64,000 bases of DNA, from NCBI RefSeq assembly GCF_026627505.1, contig NZ_JAPNLK010000010.1, forward strand, positions 1 to 64,000. Direction: 5' to 3'. The translations under genes and the position numbers were made by a program. The notes beneath the pieces are model-generated. The model was not told where the DNA came from. It worked only from the letters and a program-made list of their open reading frames with translations, and ran no database searches. Each line of letters opens with the position of its first letter. Positions within the stretch are counted from its first letter, which is position 1. Shown one piece after another: positions 26,358 to 36,334 of this stretch. The stretch comes from Streptomyces sp. H27-H5 (GTDB lineage Bacteria; Actinomycetota; Actinomycetes; Streptomycetales; Streptomycetaceae).

Positions 26358-27695
26358 CTACGCTCCCGCTCCCGCGAGCATGTCTGTCCACATCTTGGGG
26401 AAGTCCGGCAGGGTCTTCGCGGTCGTCGCCACGTTCTCGATCAGCACGCCCTCCACCGCCAGACCGATCACGGCGCCCGCGGTGGCCATCCGGTGGTCGT
26501 CGTACGTGTGGAAGACACCGCCGTGCAGCGGGCGCGGGCGGATGTGCAGACCGTCGGCGGTCTCGGTGACGTCGCCGCCGAGCCCGTTGATCTCGGCGGT
26601 CAGCGCGGCCAGCCGGTCCGTCTCGTGCAGCCGCAGGTGCCGGACACCGCGCAGGATCGACTCGGAGTCGGCCAGCGCGGCCACCGCCGCGATGCCCGGG
26701 GTCAGCTCGCCGACCTCGCCCAGGTCCACGTCGATGCCGTGAATCTTCCCGGTGCCGGTGAAGACCAGACCCGCGTCGGTGAGCTCGCAGGAACCGCCCA
26801 TCTCCGTGAAGATGCGGCGCAGCGCGTCACCGGGCTGCGTGGTGCGGTGCGGCCAGTCGGGGATGGTGACCGTGCCACCGGTGATCAGCGCCGCCGCCAT
26901 GAAGGGCTGCGCGTTGGACAGGTCGGGCTCCACGACCATGTCGCGGCCCAGGAGCGCGCCGGGCGCGACCCGCCACACGTCCTTCTCGCCGCCGGCCTCC
27001 GGGGTGTCCACCTGGGCGCCCGCCGCGCGCAGCATCTCCACCGTCATCCGGATGTGCGGCATCGACGGCAGCGTCGAACCGACGTGCCGGACCTCGACGC
27101 CCTGGTTGAACCGCGGCGCGGACAGCAGCAGCGCGGAGACGAACTGGGAGGAGTTGGAGGCGTCGATCTCGACCGTGCCGCCCTCCAGGGCCCCGCCGCC
27201 CTGGACGGTCAGGGGCAGCGCGCCCCGGCCGTCGTCGTCGATGCGGGCCCCGAGGACGCGCAGCGCGTTGATGACCTCGCCCAGCGGGCGCTCGTAGGAA
27301 CGCGGGTCGCCGTCGAAGCGGATGTCGCCGCCGGCCAGGGTGGCCACGGGCGGCAGGAAGCGCATGACCGTGCCCGCGTTGCCGACGTCGACGGTGGCCG
27401 GGCCGTGCAGCGCGGCCGGGATGACCCGCCACGCCTCGCCGCTGTCACCGTCGGCGGAGCTGGAGGAGATGGTCTCCTCAATGCCGACGCCCATCGCGCG
27501 CAGGGCGTCCGACATCAGCTGCGAGTCGCGCGAGCGCAGTGGGCGGCGCACCCAGCCCGGCTCGGAGGCGAGCGCGGCGAGCACCAGGGCCCGGTTGGTG
27601 ACCGATTTGGAACCCGGCACGGTGACGGTGGCGTGGACGGTGCCGTCCGCGAGCGGAGCGGGCCAGAGGGCGTGGAGCGCGGGGGTCTCGGTCAT
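26358..27695 (-). CDS. aroA: 5-enolpyruvylshikimate-3-phosphate synthase AroA
   Basis: A 445-residue shikimate-pathway enzyme that joins PEP and shikimate-3-phosphate. Recognised by [16 protein letters not shown] near the N terminus (catalytic Lys), [28 protein letters not shown] and the C-terminal [13 protein letters not shown] 27695 has GGAGA upstream. The chorismate genes are not clustered here. Confidence 0.95.
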   Translation of the reverse strand: MTETPALHALWPAPLADGTVHATVTVPGSKSVTNRALVLAALASEPGWVRRPLRSRDSQLMSDALRAMGVGIEETISSSSADGDSGEAWRVIPAALHGPATVDVGNAGTVMRFLPPVATLAGGDIRFDGDPRSYERPLGEVINALRVLGARIDDDGRGALPLTVQGGGALEGGTVEIDASNSSQFVSALLLSAPRFNQGVEVRHVGSTLPSMPHIRMTVEMLRAAGAQVDTPEAGGEKDVWRVAPGALLGRDMVVEPDLSNAQPFMAAALITGGTVTIPDWPHRTTQPGDALRRIFTEMGGSCELTDAGLVFTGTGKIHGIDVDLGEVGELTPGIAAVAALADSESILRGVRHLRLHETDRLAALTAEINGLGGDVTETADGLHIRPRPLHGGVFHTYDDHRMATAGAVIGLAVEGVLIENVATTAKTLPDFPKMWTDMLAGAGA

Positions 27696-27760
27696 GGTCT
27701 CCACTTTAGTGGCTCCACCCGTACCCGGATCTTGATCGCCGGCCGGTCGTCGTCCCCGTC

Positions 27761-28474
27761 TCAGAGGGCGAGAAGCCAGCGCCCGCCGCCGATCAGCGAA
27801 CACAGCGCCACGGCGTGGAACATCAGCAGCCAGACGACCGGGTGCACGTGCGTGAGCCGACCGAGCTGGTCCGCGTCCGAGTCCGGGGCTCCACCGTTCC
27901 TCCGCTTGGCCTGGAGCTCGAACACCGGCCGGACCCCGCCCAGCAGCAGGAACCACACCACCCCGTACGCGAACATCGCCTGGACCTCGGCCGGGGCCAG
28001 CCAGGACACCAGGACGAAGCCGGCGCCGGTCAGCACCACCGTCAGCAGCCCGTACGCGTTCCGGATCATCACCAGCAGCGCCACCAGCAGCGCGGTGGCC
28101 GCCCACAGCAGCAGCGTGATCCGGTGCGCCGACAGCAGCGCGGCCCCGCCGAGGCCCAGCAGCGAGGGCGCCGTGTACCCGGCGGCCGCCGTCAGGACCA
28201 TGCCGAGCCCGGTCGGCCTGCCCCGGCTGACGGTGACCCCGCTGGTGTCCGAGTGCAGCCGGATCCCGTCGAGCCGACGCCCGGTCAGCAGCGCGAGCAA
28301 CCCGTGACCGCCCTCGTGCGCGATGGTGATCGCGTTGCGGGAGATCCGCCACACCGGGCGGGGCGCCACGGCGGCCAGGGCGACGACCCCGGTCGCGATC
28401 ACCAGCCACAGCTCGGGCTCGGGCTGTATGCCGGTGAGCCGGTCCCAGAGACCGGCCGTCGTGATGCTGTCCAT
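27761..28474 (-). CDS. M50-type integral membrane metalloprotease
   Basis: A 237-residue polytopic membrane protein with HEGGH (about residue 53-57), the zinc motif of the M50B (site-2-like) family, and five to six hydrophobic helices. It may cleave a membrane-bound substrate such as an anti-sigma factor; the target is unknown. ATG 28474 has AAGGAG upstream. The longer frame to 28618 runs into the divergent SRAP gene. Confidence 0.8.
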   Translation of the reverse strand: MDSITTAGLWDRLTGIQPEPELWLVIATGVVALAAVAPRPVWRISRNAITIAHEGGHGLLALLTGRRLDGIRLHSDTSGVTVSRGRPTGLGMVLTAAAGYTAPSLLGLGGAALLSAHRITLLLWAATALLVALLVMIRNAYGLLTVVLTGAGFVLVSWLAPAEVQAMFAYGVVWFLLLGGVRPVFELQAKRRNGGAPDSDADQLGRLTHVHPVVWLLMFHAVALCSLIGGGRWLLAL

Positions 28475-28527
28475 GGAGTGGCGGACTCCTTGCGGTGGTG
28501 GGCGGGTGTCGTGGCAGTGTTGCAGGC

Positions 28528-29343
28528 ATGTGCGGAAGGTATGCAGCGAGTCGGGCGCCGGAGGATCTGGCGGGGATCTTCGGCGTCGAGAAGTGGGAGC
28601 CCGAGGAGGCCCTGGCACCCGACTGGAACGTGGCGCCGACGAAAGAGGTCCACATCGTCCTCGACCGTCCCTTGAAGGACGCGCCGAGCCCGCGTCCGGT
28701 TCGACAGCTGCGGGTGGTGAAGTGGGGGCTGGTCCCCTCCTGGGCCAAGAACCCCGAGGGCGCGGCCCGGATGATCAACGCCCGCGCCGAGACCCTCGCG
28801 GAGAAGCCGTCCTTCCGCCGCCCCTTCGCCCAGCGCCGCTGCATCGTCCCCGCCGACGGCTACTACGAGTGGGTCACCGCCCACGACGAGCGGCAGCTGG
28901 AGGTCGAGGGGAAGAAGAAGCGGGCCCGCAAGCAGCCCTACTTCGTGCTGCCCTCCGACGGCGCCGTCTTCGCCATGGCCGGGCTCTACGAGTTCTGGCG
29001 GGACCGGACCCTGCCCGACGAGCATCCGGCGGCCTGGTGGGTGACCTGCTCGGTCATCACCACCGAGGCCGAGACGGGGCCGCTGGGCGTGGCCCCCGCC
29101 GACGGGCCCCGGTCGCTCTCCGAGATCCACCCCCGCATGCCGCTGATGCTGACCCCGGACAAGTGGGACCCCTGGCTGGACCCGGCGCGCACCGACCCCG
29201 ACGAGCTCCAGGCGCTGCTCGCGCCGCCGCCCGGCGGGCTGATGCGGGCGTACCCGGTGTCCACGTCCGTCAGCAACGTGCGCAACAACGGCCCCGAGCT
29301 GCTGGAGGAACTGGCCGCGCCGGAGGAGGAGACCCTCTTCTGA
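28528..29343 (+). CDS. SRAP-domain DNA-repair protein (YedK/HMCES family)
   Basis: A 271-residue SRAP protein that covalently shields abasic sites in single-stranded DNA. The invariant Cys2 (MCGRYA) must become residue 1 for catalysis, which fixes the start at ATG 28528. Also seen are [25 protein letters not shown], and the catalytic His in IHPRMPLML. Divergent from the M50 gene, with a short leader. Confidence 0.93.
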   Translation: MCGRYAASRAPEDLAGIFGVEKWEPEEALAPDWNVAPTKEVHIVLDRPLKDAPSPRPVRQLRVVKWGLVPSWAKNPEGAARMINARAETLAEKPSFRRPFAQRRCIVPADGYYEWVTAHDERQLEVEGKKKRARKQPYFVLPSDGAVFAMAGLYEFWRDRTLPDEHPAAWWVTCSVITTEAETGPLGVAPADGPRSLSEIHPRMPLMLTPDKWDPWLDPARTDPDELQALLAPPPGGLMRAYPVSTSVSNVRNNGPELLEELAAPEEETLF

Positions 29344-29362
29344 CCCGGGCAGGATGGGGCGC

Positions 29363-30019
29363 ATGACCACGCGTACCGAGAGCGCCCCCACCCCGGCGGG
29401 CGAGGCCCGCATCACCTGGCACCCCGCCACGGCCGGGAAGACCCGGCTCGTGCTCGCCGTGAGCCACGGCGCCGGCGGCGGGATCGAGGCACGGGACCTG
29501 CGGGCGCTGGCCGCCGACCTGCCGGCCCGCGGGATCACCGTGGCCCTGGTCGAACAGCCCTGGCGGGTCGCCGGGAAGAAGGTCGCCGCCGCGCCCAAGG
29601 TGCTCGACGAGGGCTGGCGCGGGCTGTGGCCGGCGCTGACGCGGCCCGGACTGCCCGTGGTGGCCGGCGGTCGCAGCGCGGGGGCCAGGGTCGCCTGCCG
29701 GACCGCCGTCGAACTGGGCGCGGCCGGGGTGCTGGCGCTGGCGTTCCCGCTGCACCCGCCGGGCCGGCCCGAGAAGTCCCGCGCCGAGGAGCTGCTGGGC
29801 GCCGGGCGGCCCACTCTGGTGGTCCAAGGCGGCCGGGATCCTTTCGGCCGGCCCGAGGAGTTTCCCGAGCCGGTCGGGGACGATCCGTACGAACTCGTCG
29901 CGGTGGAGCACGGCGACCACGGGTTCGCCGTGCCGAAGAGGGCCGACCGGACCCAGGACGAGACCCTCGACGCGATCACCGGGGCCGTCGCGGGATGGCT
30001 CGGACGACTGCCGCTGTGA
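29363..30019 (+). CDS. Alpha/beta hydrolase (KANL3/Tex30-like)
   Basis: A 218-residue hydrolase with the nucleophile elbow GGRSAGAR, an acid in VQGGRDPF and the catalytic His in EHGDHGFAVP; SHGAGGG near the N terminus forms the oxyanion region. It starts 19 bases after the SRAP gene and is probably cotranscribed. ATG 29363 is preceded by AGGATGGGG; ATG 29354 is an alternative. Confidence 0.8.
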   Translation: MTTRTESAPTPAGEARITWHPATAGKTRLVLAVSHGAGGGIEARDLRALAADLPARGITVALVEQPWRVAGKKVAAAPKVLDEGWRGLWPALTRPGLPVVAGGRSAGARVACRTAVELGAAGVLALAFPLHPPGRPEKSRAEELLGAGRPTLVVQGGRDPFGRPEEFPEPVGDDPYELVAVEHGDHGFAVPKRADRTQDETLDAITGAVAGWLGRLPL

Positions 30020-30136
30020 GCCCTCGCACGGCTGCCGGCGCGCTCCACGGGCCCGACCTGACACATTCCCGCGTGATCCGGCTCACGCGCCCCGCCGAGT
30101 CGACCTGACGGATCCGGGAACGCCCCACAGGCCCCG

Positions 30137-30163
30137 GGAATGCCGGGCCCGGGCCTTCTGTTG
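30137..30163 (+). promoter_or_regulatory. Sigma-R-dependent promoter of sigR
   Basis: GGAAT (30137-30141) is followed after exactly 18 bases by GTTG (30160-30163), matching the known sigma-R consensus GGGAAT-N18-GTT. This implies positive autoregulation of sigR, as in S. coelicolor sigRp2. Confidence 0.85.
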
Positions 30164-30211
30164 TGCCGAATGTCGGTACGTACGGGAAGTTCGTCGGAGG
30201 AGAGGGAGCGC

Positions 30212-31021
30212 ATGACCCAGGTCATCAGCCAGAACCGTCCGCAGGCCGCTGACCTGGACTGGACGGTGCTGCCTGCCCCCAAGCGCGGGACGCTTCGGGC
30301 GGCGGAGGGCCGGGAAGGTCGACTATTCTCCGATTCGAGCGGATCCGCTTTCGGAGCCGCCACGCTGTCGGAGGAGGTGGGTCCTGTCGCCGGGACCGAC
30401 GAAGGCCACGCGGAGGAGACGACCCCGGAGCGCAACGCGCGCTTCGAGCGGGACGCCCTCGGCTACCTCGACCAGATGTACTCCGCCGCGCTGCGCATGA
30501 CGCGCAACCCGGCCGACGCCGAGGACCTGGTCCAAGAGACGTACGCGAAGGCGTACGCGTCGTTCCACCAGTTCCGCGAGGGCACCAACCTCAAGGCATG
30601 GCTCTACCGCATCCTGACGAACACGTTCATCAACTCCTATCGCAAGAAGCAGCGCGAACCGCAGCGCAGTGCGGCGGAGGAGATCGAGGACTGGCAGCTG
30701 GCGCGCGCCGAGTCGCACATGTCGACGGGCCTTCGGTCCGCCGAATCGCAGGCGCTCGACCACCTGCCCGATTCGGATGTGAAGGAAGCACTCCAGGCCA
30801 TTCCGGAGGAGTTCCGCATCGCGGTCTATCTCGCCGACGTAGAGGGCTTTGCGTACAAGGAGATCGCGGACATCATGGGTACACCCATCGGCACGGTCAT
30901 GTCCCGACTGCACCGTGGGCGCCGTCAACTCCGCGGAATGCTGGAGGACTACGCCCGTGAGCGCGGGCTGGTCCCCGCCGGCGCTGGAGAGTCGAACGAC
31001 CTGAAAGGCTCGGGCTCATGA
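30212..31021 (+). CDS. sigR: Redox-responsive ECF sigma factor SigR (long form; short form starts at 30377)
   Basis: Group 4 sigma factor for thiol-oxidative stress. Region 2 ([30 protein letters not shown]) and region 4 ([20 protein letters not shown]) are clear. Two starts are supported: ATG 30212 after GGAGAGGGAG, giving 269 residues, and GTG 30377, giving 214 residues (the classical SigR). The extra N terminus is exactly 55 residues, the length I recall for the unstable S. coelicolor SigR' isoform made after induction. The sigma-R promoter lies 49 bases upstream of the long start. The stop overlaps rsrA (ATGA). Confidence 0.95.
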   Translation: MTQVISQNRPQAADLDWTVLPAPKRGTLRAAEGREGRLFSDSSGSAFGAATLSEEVGPVAGTDEGHAEETTPERNARFERDALGYLDQMYSAALRMTRNPADAEDLVQETYAKAYASFHQFREGTNLKAWLYRILTNTFINSYRKKQREPQRSAAEEIEDWQLARAESHMSTGLRSAESQALDHLPDSDVKEALQAIPEEFRIAVYLADVEGFAYKEIADIMGTPIGTVMSRLHRGRRQLRGMLEDYARERGLVPAGAGESNDLKGSGS

Positions 31022-31320
31022 GCTGCGGAGAGCCGCACGAGACGGAGTGCGCCGAGGTCCTGGATCACCTTTACGAGTTCCTGGACCACGAGATGCCCGA
31101 CAGCGACTGCACGAAGTTCGAGACACACTTCGGCGAGTGCAATCCCTGTCTTGAGAAGTACGGCCTCGAACAGGCCGTGAAGAAGCTGGTCAAGCGCTGC
31201 TGCGGTTCGGACGACGTGCCGACCGATCTGCGCTCGAAGGTGATGGGACGGATCGAGCTGATCCGTTCGGGACAGGCCGTGCCCGACCACGACGTCACGG
31301 CCGACCCCGCGACGGGTTAG
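31018..31320 (+). CDS. rsrA: Zinc-containing redox anti-sigma factor RsrA
   Basis: A 100-residue ZAS-family anti-sigma factor that holds SigR until disulfide formation expels zinc. It has seven cysteines (3, 11, 31, 41, 44, 61, 62) and His37 in the H-x3-C-x2-C motif, the same set as in S. coelicolor RsrA. The ATG overlaps the sigR stop, so synthesis is coupled. Confidence 0.97.
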   Translation: MSCGEPHETECAEVLDHLYEFLDHEMPDSDCTKFETHFGECNPCLEKYGLEQAVKKLVKRCCGSDDVPTDLRSKVMGRIELIRSGQAVPDHDVTADPATG

Positions 31321-31546
31321 CCGAAAGCGTTTCGTTACCCCGCCGGCCGGGATTCGCCGGCCGCGCCTTTCCGAACAACCGCCCCCGGTCGTTCACTTCG
31401 TTCACTCGAAGGTGCTAATCCGGGGGCACCCGCACGGCACAATGTGAAAATGTGGCCCACTTCGCGTGGGGCCCCACCTATTCTCCCCTTCCGGTACCGG
31501 TCCGCTCCGGTGCCCGCCGTGCACGGCCCAGGGGGAGGAGAGCGCC

Positions 31547-33208
31547 ATGCGGGTACTTCCGCCGGCGGCGCGCGTCCTCGTCGTGTGCGCGGTCCTCGGC
31601 GCCTCGGTGTGCGTCCTGCCGGCCGCCCTGCGCTCCGACACCCCGTGGCCGACCGTCTCGCTGCTCGCCGCGCTCTACCTCGGCTGTGAGGGGGTGCGGA
31701 TCTGCCCGCGCCTCGCCGGCCGGGTGCCCGAGGGCATCGGCACCTTCTTCCCCGTCGTGCTGGCCGCCGTCTTCCTGCTCCCGCCCTGCGCCGCCGCGCT
31801 CGTGGCCGTGCCCGGAGCCCTGGCCGGACCGGTGGTCCGGCGACCGGTGGGGGTGCGCCGGGTCTGGCACGCGGCGCAGCAGGCGACGGCCGCCTGGGCG
31901 GCGGGACGCGCGTACGGGCTGCTCGGCGGACCGGCCGCGCTCGACGGGCGGGGACCGGTCGCGAGCGCGGTCCCCGGGCCGTCCGCCGGCGGTGCGGCGG
32001 GCGCCGATCCGATCGCCTGGGTCGCCGACTTCCCCTACCTCCTGCTTCCCGCGGCGGTCGCCGCCGTCGTCTTCTGCCTGGTCCTCGCCCTCCTCGACGG
32101 GGCGATCCTCGTGGCCGCCGAGCGGCGGCCACCGGCCACCGTCCGGGCCGGGCTGTCGGTCCGCTCCCTGGCCCCGCACTGCGTGCACGGGCTGGCCGGG
32201 CTGATGATGGCCGTCATGTGGCGCAGCCCGTACGGACTGCCCGCCGCCCTGCTGGTCCTGCTGCCGATGTACATCTCCTGCTGGGTCTTCGCCCAGTACC
32301 ACCGCGAGCGCACCGCCCACCAGGCCACGATCCGCGCGCTGGTACAGGCCGTGGACATCAAGGACCGCTACACGCGCGGTCACAGCGAACGGGTCGGTCA
32401 GGCCTCGGCGATGATCGCCCGCGAGCTGGGGATGGCGGACGACCGGATGGAAGTCGTCCGTATCGCCGGCATCCTGCACGACGTGGGCAAACTCGGCGTG
32501 CCGACCCGACTCCTGCGCAAGGACGGGCCGTTGACCCCCGAGGAACGCAGGATCATCGAACTGCACCCCGAGTACGGGCACGAGATGGTGCGCGGCATCG
32601 GCTTCCTCGGGGAGGCCCGCGCGGCGATCCTCCACCACCACGAGCGGGTCGACGGGTCGGGCTACCCGTACGGACTGCGCGGCGAGCAGATCCCGGTGTC
32701 CGCGCGCGTGGTGGCCGTGGCCGACTCCTTCGACGCCATGACGTCGACACGCTCGTACAGCAGGGCGCGGCCGGTGCCGGTCGCGCTCGCGGAGCTGGAG
32801 CGGTGCGCGGGGACACAGTTCGACCCGGCGATGGTGCGCGCCCTGGTCGGCGCGATCGGGCGCCAGGGCTGGCATCCGATGGTCACCTCCGACGACGACC
32901 TCCAGGTCATCGGCGACGGGCCGGGCGCTCCGGGTGGTCCGGGTGGCTCCGCCGAGGGCACGCTGCCCGGGCTGCCGACCCAGGGCGGCCCGTCGGCGGC
33001 CCCCGCGGAACCGGGCCCGCCGGGCCGGTCCCGGGACAACGCCCCGGAACCCGGGCGGGCCCCCGACGGCCGGACGTCCCGGGTGCGCCCCGCGACCGGG
33101 ACGGGAACCGGCCCGGGCCCCGGACCCCAAACCGGACCCCGAACCGGACCCCGCTCCGGACCCCGACCAGGGCCCCGCCCCGGGCCCCGACCCGGAACCG
33201 GCCCGTGA
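31547..33208 (+). CDS. Membrane HD-GYP-type phosphohydrolase
   Basis: A 553-residue protein: about six N-terminal transmembrane helices (1-250), then an HD domain with RYTRGHSERVG, HDVGKLG, HPEYGHEMV, HHHERVDGSGYP and VADSFDAMTS. It is HD-GYP-like and may act on a cyclic dinucleotide. From about residue 465 the tail is disordered, ending in repeated (T/S/P)GPRxGPR units encoded by GGACCCC-type DNA repeats. ATG 31547 has GGGGGAGGAG upstream. The stop overlaps the next start (GTGA). Confidence 0.85.
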   Translation: MRVLPPAARVLVVCAVLGASVCVLPAALRSDTPWPTVSLLAALYLGCEGVRICPRLAGRVPEGIGTFFPVVLAAVFLLPPCAAALVAVPGALAGPVVRRPVGVRRVWHAAQQATAAWAAGRAYGLLGGPAALDGRGPVASAVPGPSAGGAAGADPIAWVADFPYLLLPAAVAAVVFCLVLALLDGAILVAAERRPPATVRAGLSVRSLAPHCVHGLAGLMMAVMWRSPYGLPAALLVLLPMYISCWVFAQYHRERTAHQATIRALVQAVDIKDRYTRGHSERVGQASAMIARELGMADDRMEVVRIAGILHDVGKLGVPTRLLRKDGPLTPEERRIIELHPEYGHEMVRGIGFLGEARAAILHHHERVDGSGYPYGLRGEQIPVSARVVAVADSFDAMTSTRSYSRARPVPVALAELERCAGTQFDPAMVRALVGAIGRQGWHPMVTSDDDLQVIGDGPGAPGGPGGSAEGTLPGLPTQGGPSAAPAEPGPPGRSRDNAPEPGRAPDGRTSRVRPATGTGTGPGPGPQTGPRTGPRSGPRPGPRPGPRPGTGP

Positions 33209-34482
33209 GGGGGCCGACCGCCCCGGCGGTACGCGCCGCCGCCGCCCTGCTCACCCTCGTGGCCCTGGGCCACACCCTGTGGCACGGCCTCGCCGACACC
33301 GGCGTCGCCCTCGCCTTCGGCGGACTCGTCGCCGTCGGGGAACTCGCCCGCCGCGACCACAGGGACGCCGCCGGGAACCTCACCGCCGAGGACCGCCGGC
33401 CCGCGCCCCTCGGCTCCGCCGGAGCCCTCGCGTACGCCCTGCTCGGCCAGAACGCCGGGCACCCCACCCACCACGGGGCCCTCCAGACCGTCGCCGTCGT
33501 GCTCGCCGCCGCCCTCGTCGGGCTCGTGCCGCACGTGGCGCGGGGCCGCGGACCCGCCCTCGACCACGTGGCCCGCCAGGTGCTCACGGTCGGCTTCGCC
33601 GCCGCCTGTTTCCAGCCGCTCCACCACTCCGCCCGCCTGGAGGGCAGCGTCGGCGAAGGCCCGTACCTCGTGCTCTTCCTGCTGCTCCTGCTCGGCCTGA
33701 CGGCCCTGTGCGACGCCGTCCTCGCCGCCGCGCTCGGCGCGTCCCGCACCGGCCGGCCGTACGGGCCCCTGCTGCGCGACGAGCTGCGCGCGCTCGCCGG
33801 GATCGGCTCGGCGATCTGCGCGACCGGCCTGGTCATGGCGCTGGCCGTGGCCGTGGCCGGGGTGTGGGCCCTGCCCGTCTTCAGCGTGCCGCTGCTGCTC
33901 ACCCAGCTGTCCTTCCACCGGATCACCGCGATCCGCACCACGTACCGCGAGACCATCACCTCCCTCGCCCGGGCCACCGAGATCGCCGGGTACACCCGCC
34001 CGGGCCACTCCCTGCGGGTGGCGGCGCTGAGCTGCGCCGTCGGGCGGGAGCTGGGGCTGTCCGAGCGGGAGCTCACGGTGCTGGAGTACGCCGCCCTGAT
34101 GCACGACATCGGGCAGCTGTCCCTCGTCGACCCGGTCCCGGCCGGGGCGACCGCCGGGCTGCCCGCTGCCGAGGCCCGCCGGATCGCCGGGCTGGGCGGG
34201 GAGGTGGCGCGGCAGACGGGGGTGCCGACGGAGGTCGCGGTGGTCGTGGAGCGGCAGGCCGATCCGTACCGTGAGCAGCCGGTCGCCGCCCGCATCGTGC
34301 GCGCGGTGAACGCCTACGACGACCTGTGCGGCGCGAGCGGTCACCCGGGCGGCTCACTGGCCGCCCTGGAGCGTCTGCGGCTGGGCACCGGGCACGACTA
34401 CCAGCCGGAGGTCGTGGAGTCTCTGGCGAGGGTTCTGGCCAGGGGCGGACGTGCCCGAGTCGTTCCCGTCCCGCCTGGGTAA
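33205..34482 (+). CDS. Membrane HD-domain protein with degenerate active site
   Basis: A 425-residue paralogue of the preceding protein: hydrophobic helices over about 1-235, then an HD domain with GYTRPGHSLRVA and MHDIGQLS. The catalytic HDxGK lysine is Gln here, and no HHH or GYP segment is visible, so it is probably non-catalytic or regulatory. GTG 33205 overlaps the upstream stop by 4 bases; the two proteins are likely made together and may pair. Confidence 0.75.
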   Translation: MRGPTAPAVRAAAALLTLVALGHTLWHGLADTGVALAFGGLVAVGELARRDHRDAAGNLTAEDRRPAPLGSAGALAYALLGQNAGHPTHHGALQTVAVVLAAALVGLVPHVARGRGPALDHVARQVLTVGFAAACFQPLHHSARLEGSVGEGPYLVLFLLLLLGLTALCDAVLAAALGASRTGRPYGPLLRDELRALAGIGSAICATGLVMALAVAVAGVWALPVFSVPLLLTQLSFHRITAIRTTYRETITSLARATEIAGYTRPGHSLRVAALSCAVGRELGLSERELTVLEYAALMHDIGQLSLVDPVPAGATAGLPAAEARRIAGLGGEVARQTGVPTEVAVVVERQADPYREQPVAARIVRAVNAYDDLCGASGHPGGSLAALERLRLGTGHDYQPEVVESLARVLARGGRARVVPVPPG

Positions 34483-34587
34483 CCCATGGGTAATGAGCGG
34501 CCGTCCGAGTGGGCATGGTTGGATGCGAGTGAGAGTGTCCGTGAGGGTGTCCGCAAGGCTGCACCGTTGGACCGGCAGGCGGGAATC

Positions 34588-35583
34588 GTGAGGATCTTCG
34601 GGAAGGTACGGCATCGGCCCTCCGCCTCGTGGCGGCAGGCCACCGACCGCGCGTTCACGCTGATCGGCGACGGGCGGTACGAGGACGCGGGCGCGCTGCT
34701 GACCAGAGCGGCCGACCTGGAGCCCTGGTTGTCCGAGTCCTGGTTCAACCTGGCCCTGCTGCACAAGTTCCGGCACGACTGGGAGCAGGCGCGGGCCGCG
34801 GGGCTGCGCGCGGTGGCCCTGTTGGACCGCGAGACGGGCGCCCCGGACTGGTGGAACGTCGGCATCGCCGCGACCGCGCTCCAGGACTGGCCGCTGGCCC
34901 GCCGGGCCTGGCAGGCGTACGGCCTGAAGGTCCCCGGGGACCCGCACGGCACGAGCGGCGCCGGCGAGCCCGTCGGCATGGAACTGGGCAGCGCCGCCGT
35001 GCGGCTCTCGCCCGAGGGCGAGGCCGAGGTCGTCTGGGGGCGGAGGCTCGATCCGGCCCGGATCGAGGTCCTCTCGATCCCGCTGCCGTCCTCCGGGCGG
35101 CGCTGGGGCGAGGTCGTCCTGCACGACGGGGTGCCGCACGGCGAGCGGATCACCGCCGCCGGCCCCTCCTACCCCGTCTTCGACGAGATCGAGCTGTGGG
35201 CGCCCTCGCCGGTGCCGACCTGGGTGGTGCTGCTGGAGGCGGCCACCGAGGCCGACCGCGACGCCTTGGAGCAGCTGGCCTCCGACGCGGGCTTCGCCGC
35301 CGAGGACTGGTCCTCGTCGGTGCGGCTGCTGTGCCGGACGTGCTCCGAGAGCGCGATGCCGAGCGACGAGGGCGACGAGCAGCACCCGGACCCGCACGAT
35401 CACAGCGAACCCGGCCATCCCGGCCCGCTGGGCCACCGCACCGCCGGTTCCGGCTCCCTGTGGGTCCCCGAGCGCGAGTGCGGCATCGCGGCGCCGGCCG
35501 GTCTGGTGCGCGGGCTGCTCGACGGCTGGGTGGCGGACAGCCCGGACAGTCGCGAGTGGCGGGATCTGGAGGAAGTCTGCTGA
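34588..35583 (+). CDS. Tetratricopeptide-repeat protein
   Basis: A 331-residue soluble protein with TPR-like helices in the first about 130 residues (AFTLIGDGRYEDAGALLTRAADLEPWLSES..., then WFNLALLHKFRHDWEQARAAG) and an unrecognised beta-rich C-terminal part with a Cys pair (CRTC). GTG 34588 gives MRIFGKVRHRPS, recalled for orthologues, with GGCGGGAA upstream. The longer ATG at 34486 has no ribosome-binding site. Possibly cotranscribed with the HD genes. Confidence 0.7.
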   Translation: MRIFGKVRHRPSASWRQATDRAFTLIGDGRYEDAGALLTRAADLEPWLSESWFNLALLHKFRHDWEQARAAGLRAVALLDRETGAPDWWNVGIAATALQDWPLARRAWQAYGLKVPGDPHGTSGAGEPVGMELGSAAVRLSPEGEAEVVWGRRLDPARIEVLSIPLPSSGRRWGEVVLHDGVPHGERITAAGPSYPVFDEIELWAPSPVPTWVVLLEAATEADRDALEQLASDAGFAAEDWSSSVRLLCRTCSESAMPSDEGDEQHPDPHDHSEPGHPGPLGHRTAGSGSLWVPERECGIAAPAGLVRGLLDGWVADSPDSREWRDLEEVC

Positions 35584-35650
35584 GTCGGGGCCGTAGGCTG
35601 TACGGGTCACATCGGTGACTCGGCGGACTTACGGAAGGCGTACGGCGGAC

Positions 35651-36286
35651 ATGGCGCAGCAGGAGAACCAGGTTGTCCCGGTCGACGAAGAGGGCTACGT
35701 CGTGGACACGGCGGACTGTGAGGCGCGCGAGCTCGCCTACCGTGAGCGCGGCACCTCCCGCCCCATCACGGTGGTCGGCAATCCGGTCCTGCACCGGGAG
35801 TGCAAGGACGTCACCGAGTTCGGCGACGAACTGGCCCGGCTGATCGACGACATGTTCGCCAGCCAGAAGACCGCCGAGGGCGTGGGCCTGGCCGCGAACC
35901 AGATCGGCGTGGACGCCAAGGTCTTCGTCTACGACTGCCCGGACGACGACGGCAAGCGGCACACCGGTGTCGTCGTCAACCCGAAGCTGGTCGAGCTGCC
36001 GGTCGGCGCCCGCGTGCTGGACGACTCCAACGAGGGCTGCCTGTCGGTCCCGACCGCCTACGCCTCGCTGGCCCGCCCGGACTACGCCGAGGTCACCGGC
36101 CAGGACGCGCAGGGCAACCCGATCAAGGTCCGGGGCACCGGCTACTTCGCGCGCTGCCTCCAGCACGAGACGGACCACCTGTACGGGTACCTGTACATCG
36201 ACCGCCTCTCGAAGCGCGACCGCAAGGACGCCCTGCGACAGATGGACGAGGGCACCCCGCGCTACGAGGTCGTCCCGAACGCCTGA
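35651..36286 (+). CDS. def: Peptide deformylase
   Basis: A 211-residue iron/zinc enzyme that removes the formyl group from nascent chains. The three motifs are [17 protein letters not shown] and QHETDHLYG. An N-terminal extension of about 35 residues precedes the core. The start is ATG 35651; a 12-codon in-frame extension is unlikely. Confidence 0.95.
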   Translation: MAQQENQVVPVDEEGYVVDTADCEARELAYRERGTSRPITVVGNPVLHRECKDVTEFGDELARLIDDMFASQKTAEGVGLAANQIGVDAKVFVYDCPDDDGKRHTGVVVNPKLVELPVGARVLDDSNEGCLSVPTAYASLARPDYAEVTGQDAQGNPIKVRGTGYFARCLQHETDHLYGYLYIDRLSKRDRKDALRQMDEGTPRYEVVPNA

Positions 36287-36298
36287 GCCGCCCCGGGC

Positions 36299-36332
36299 CC
36301 TGTCGTCGAAGTCGCGCCGCTTTGGCGACAGG
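36299..36332. terminator. Weak hairpin between def and nrdS
   Basis: CCTGTCG (36299-36305) and CGACAGG (36326-36332) between convergent genes. Confidence 0.4.
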
Positions 36333-36334
36333 AC

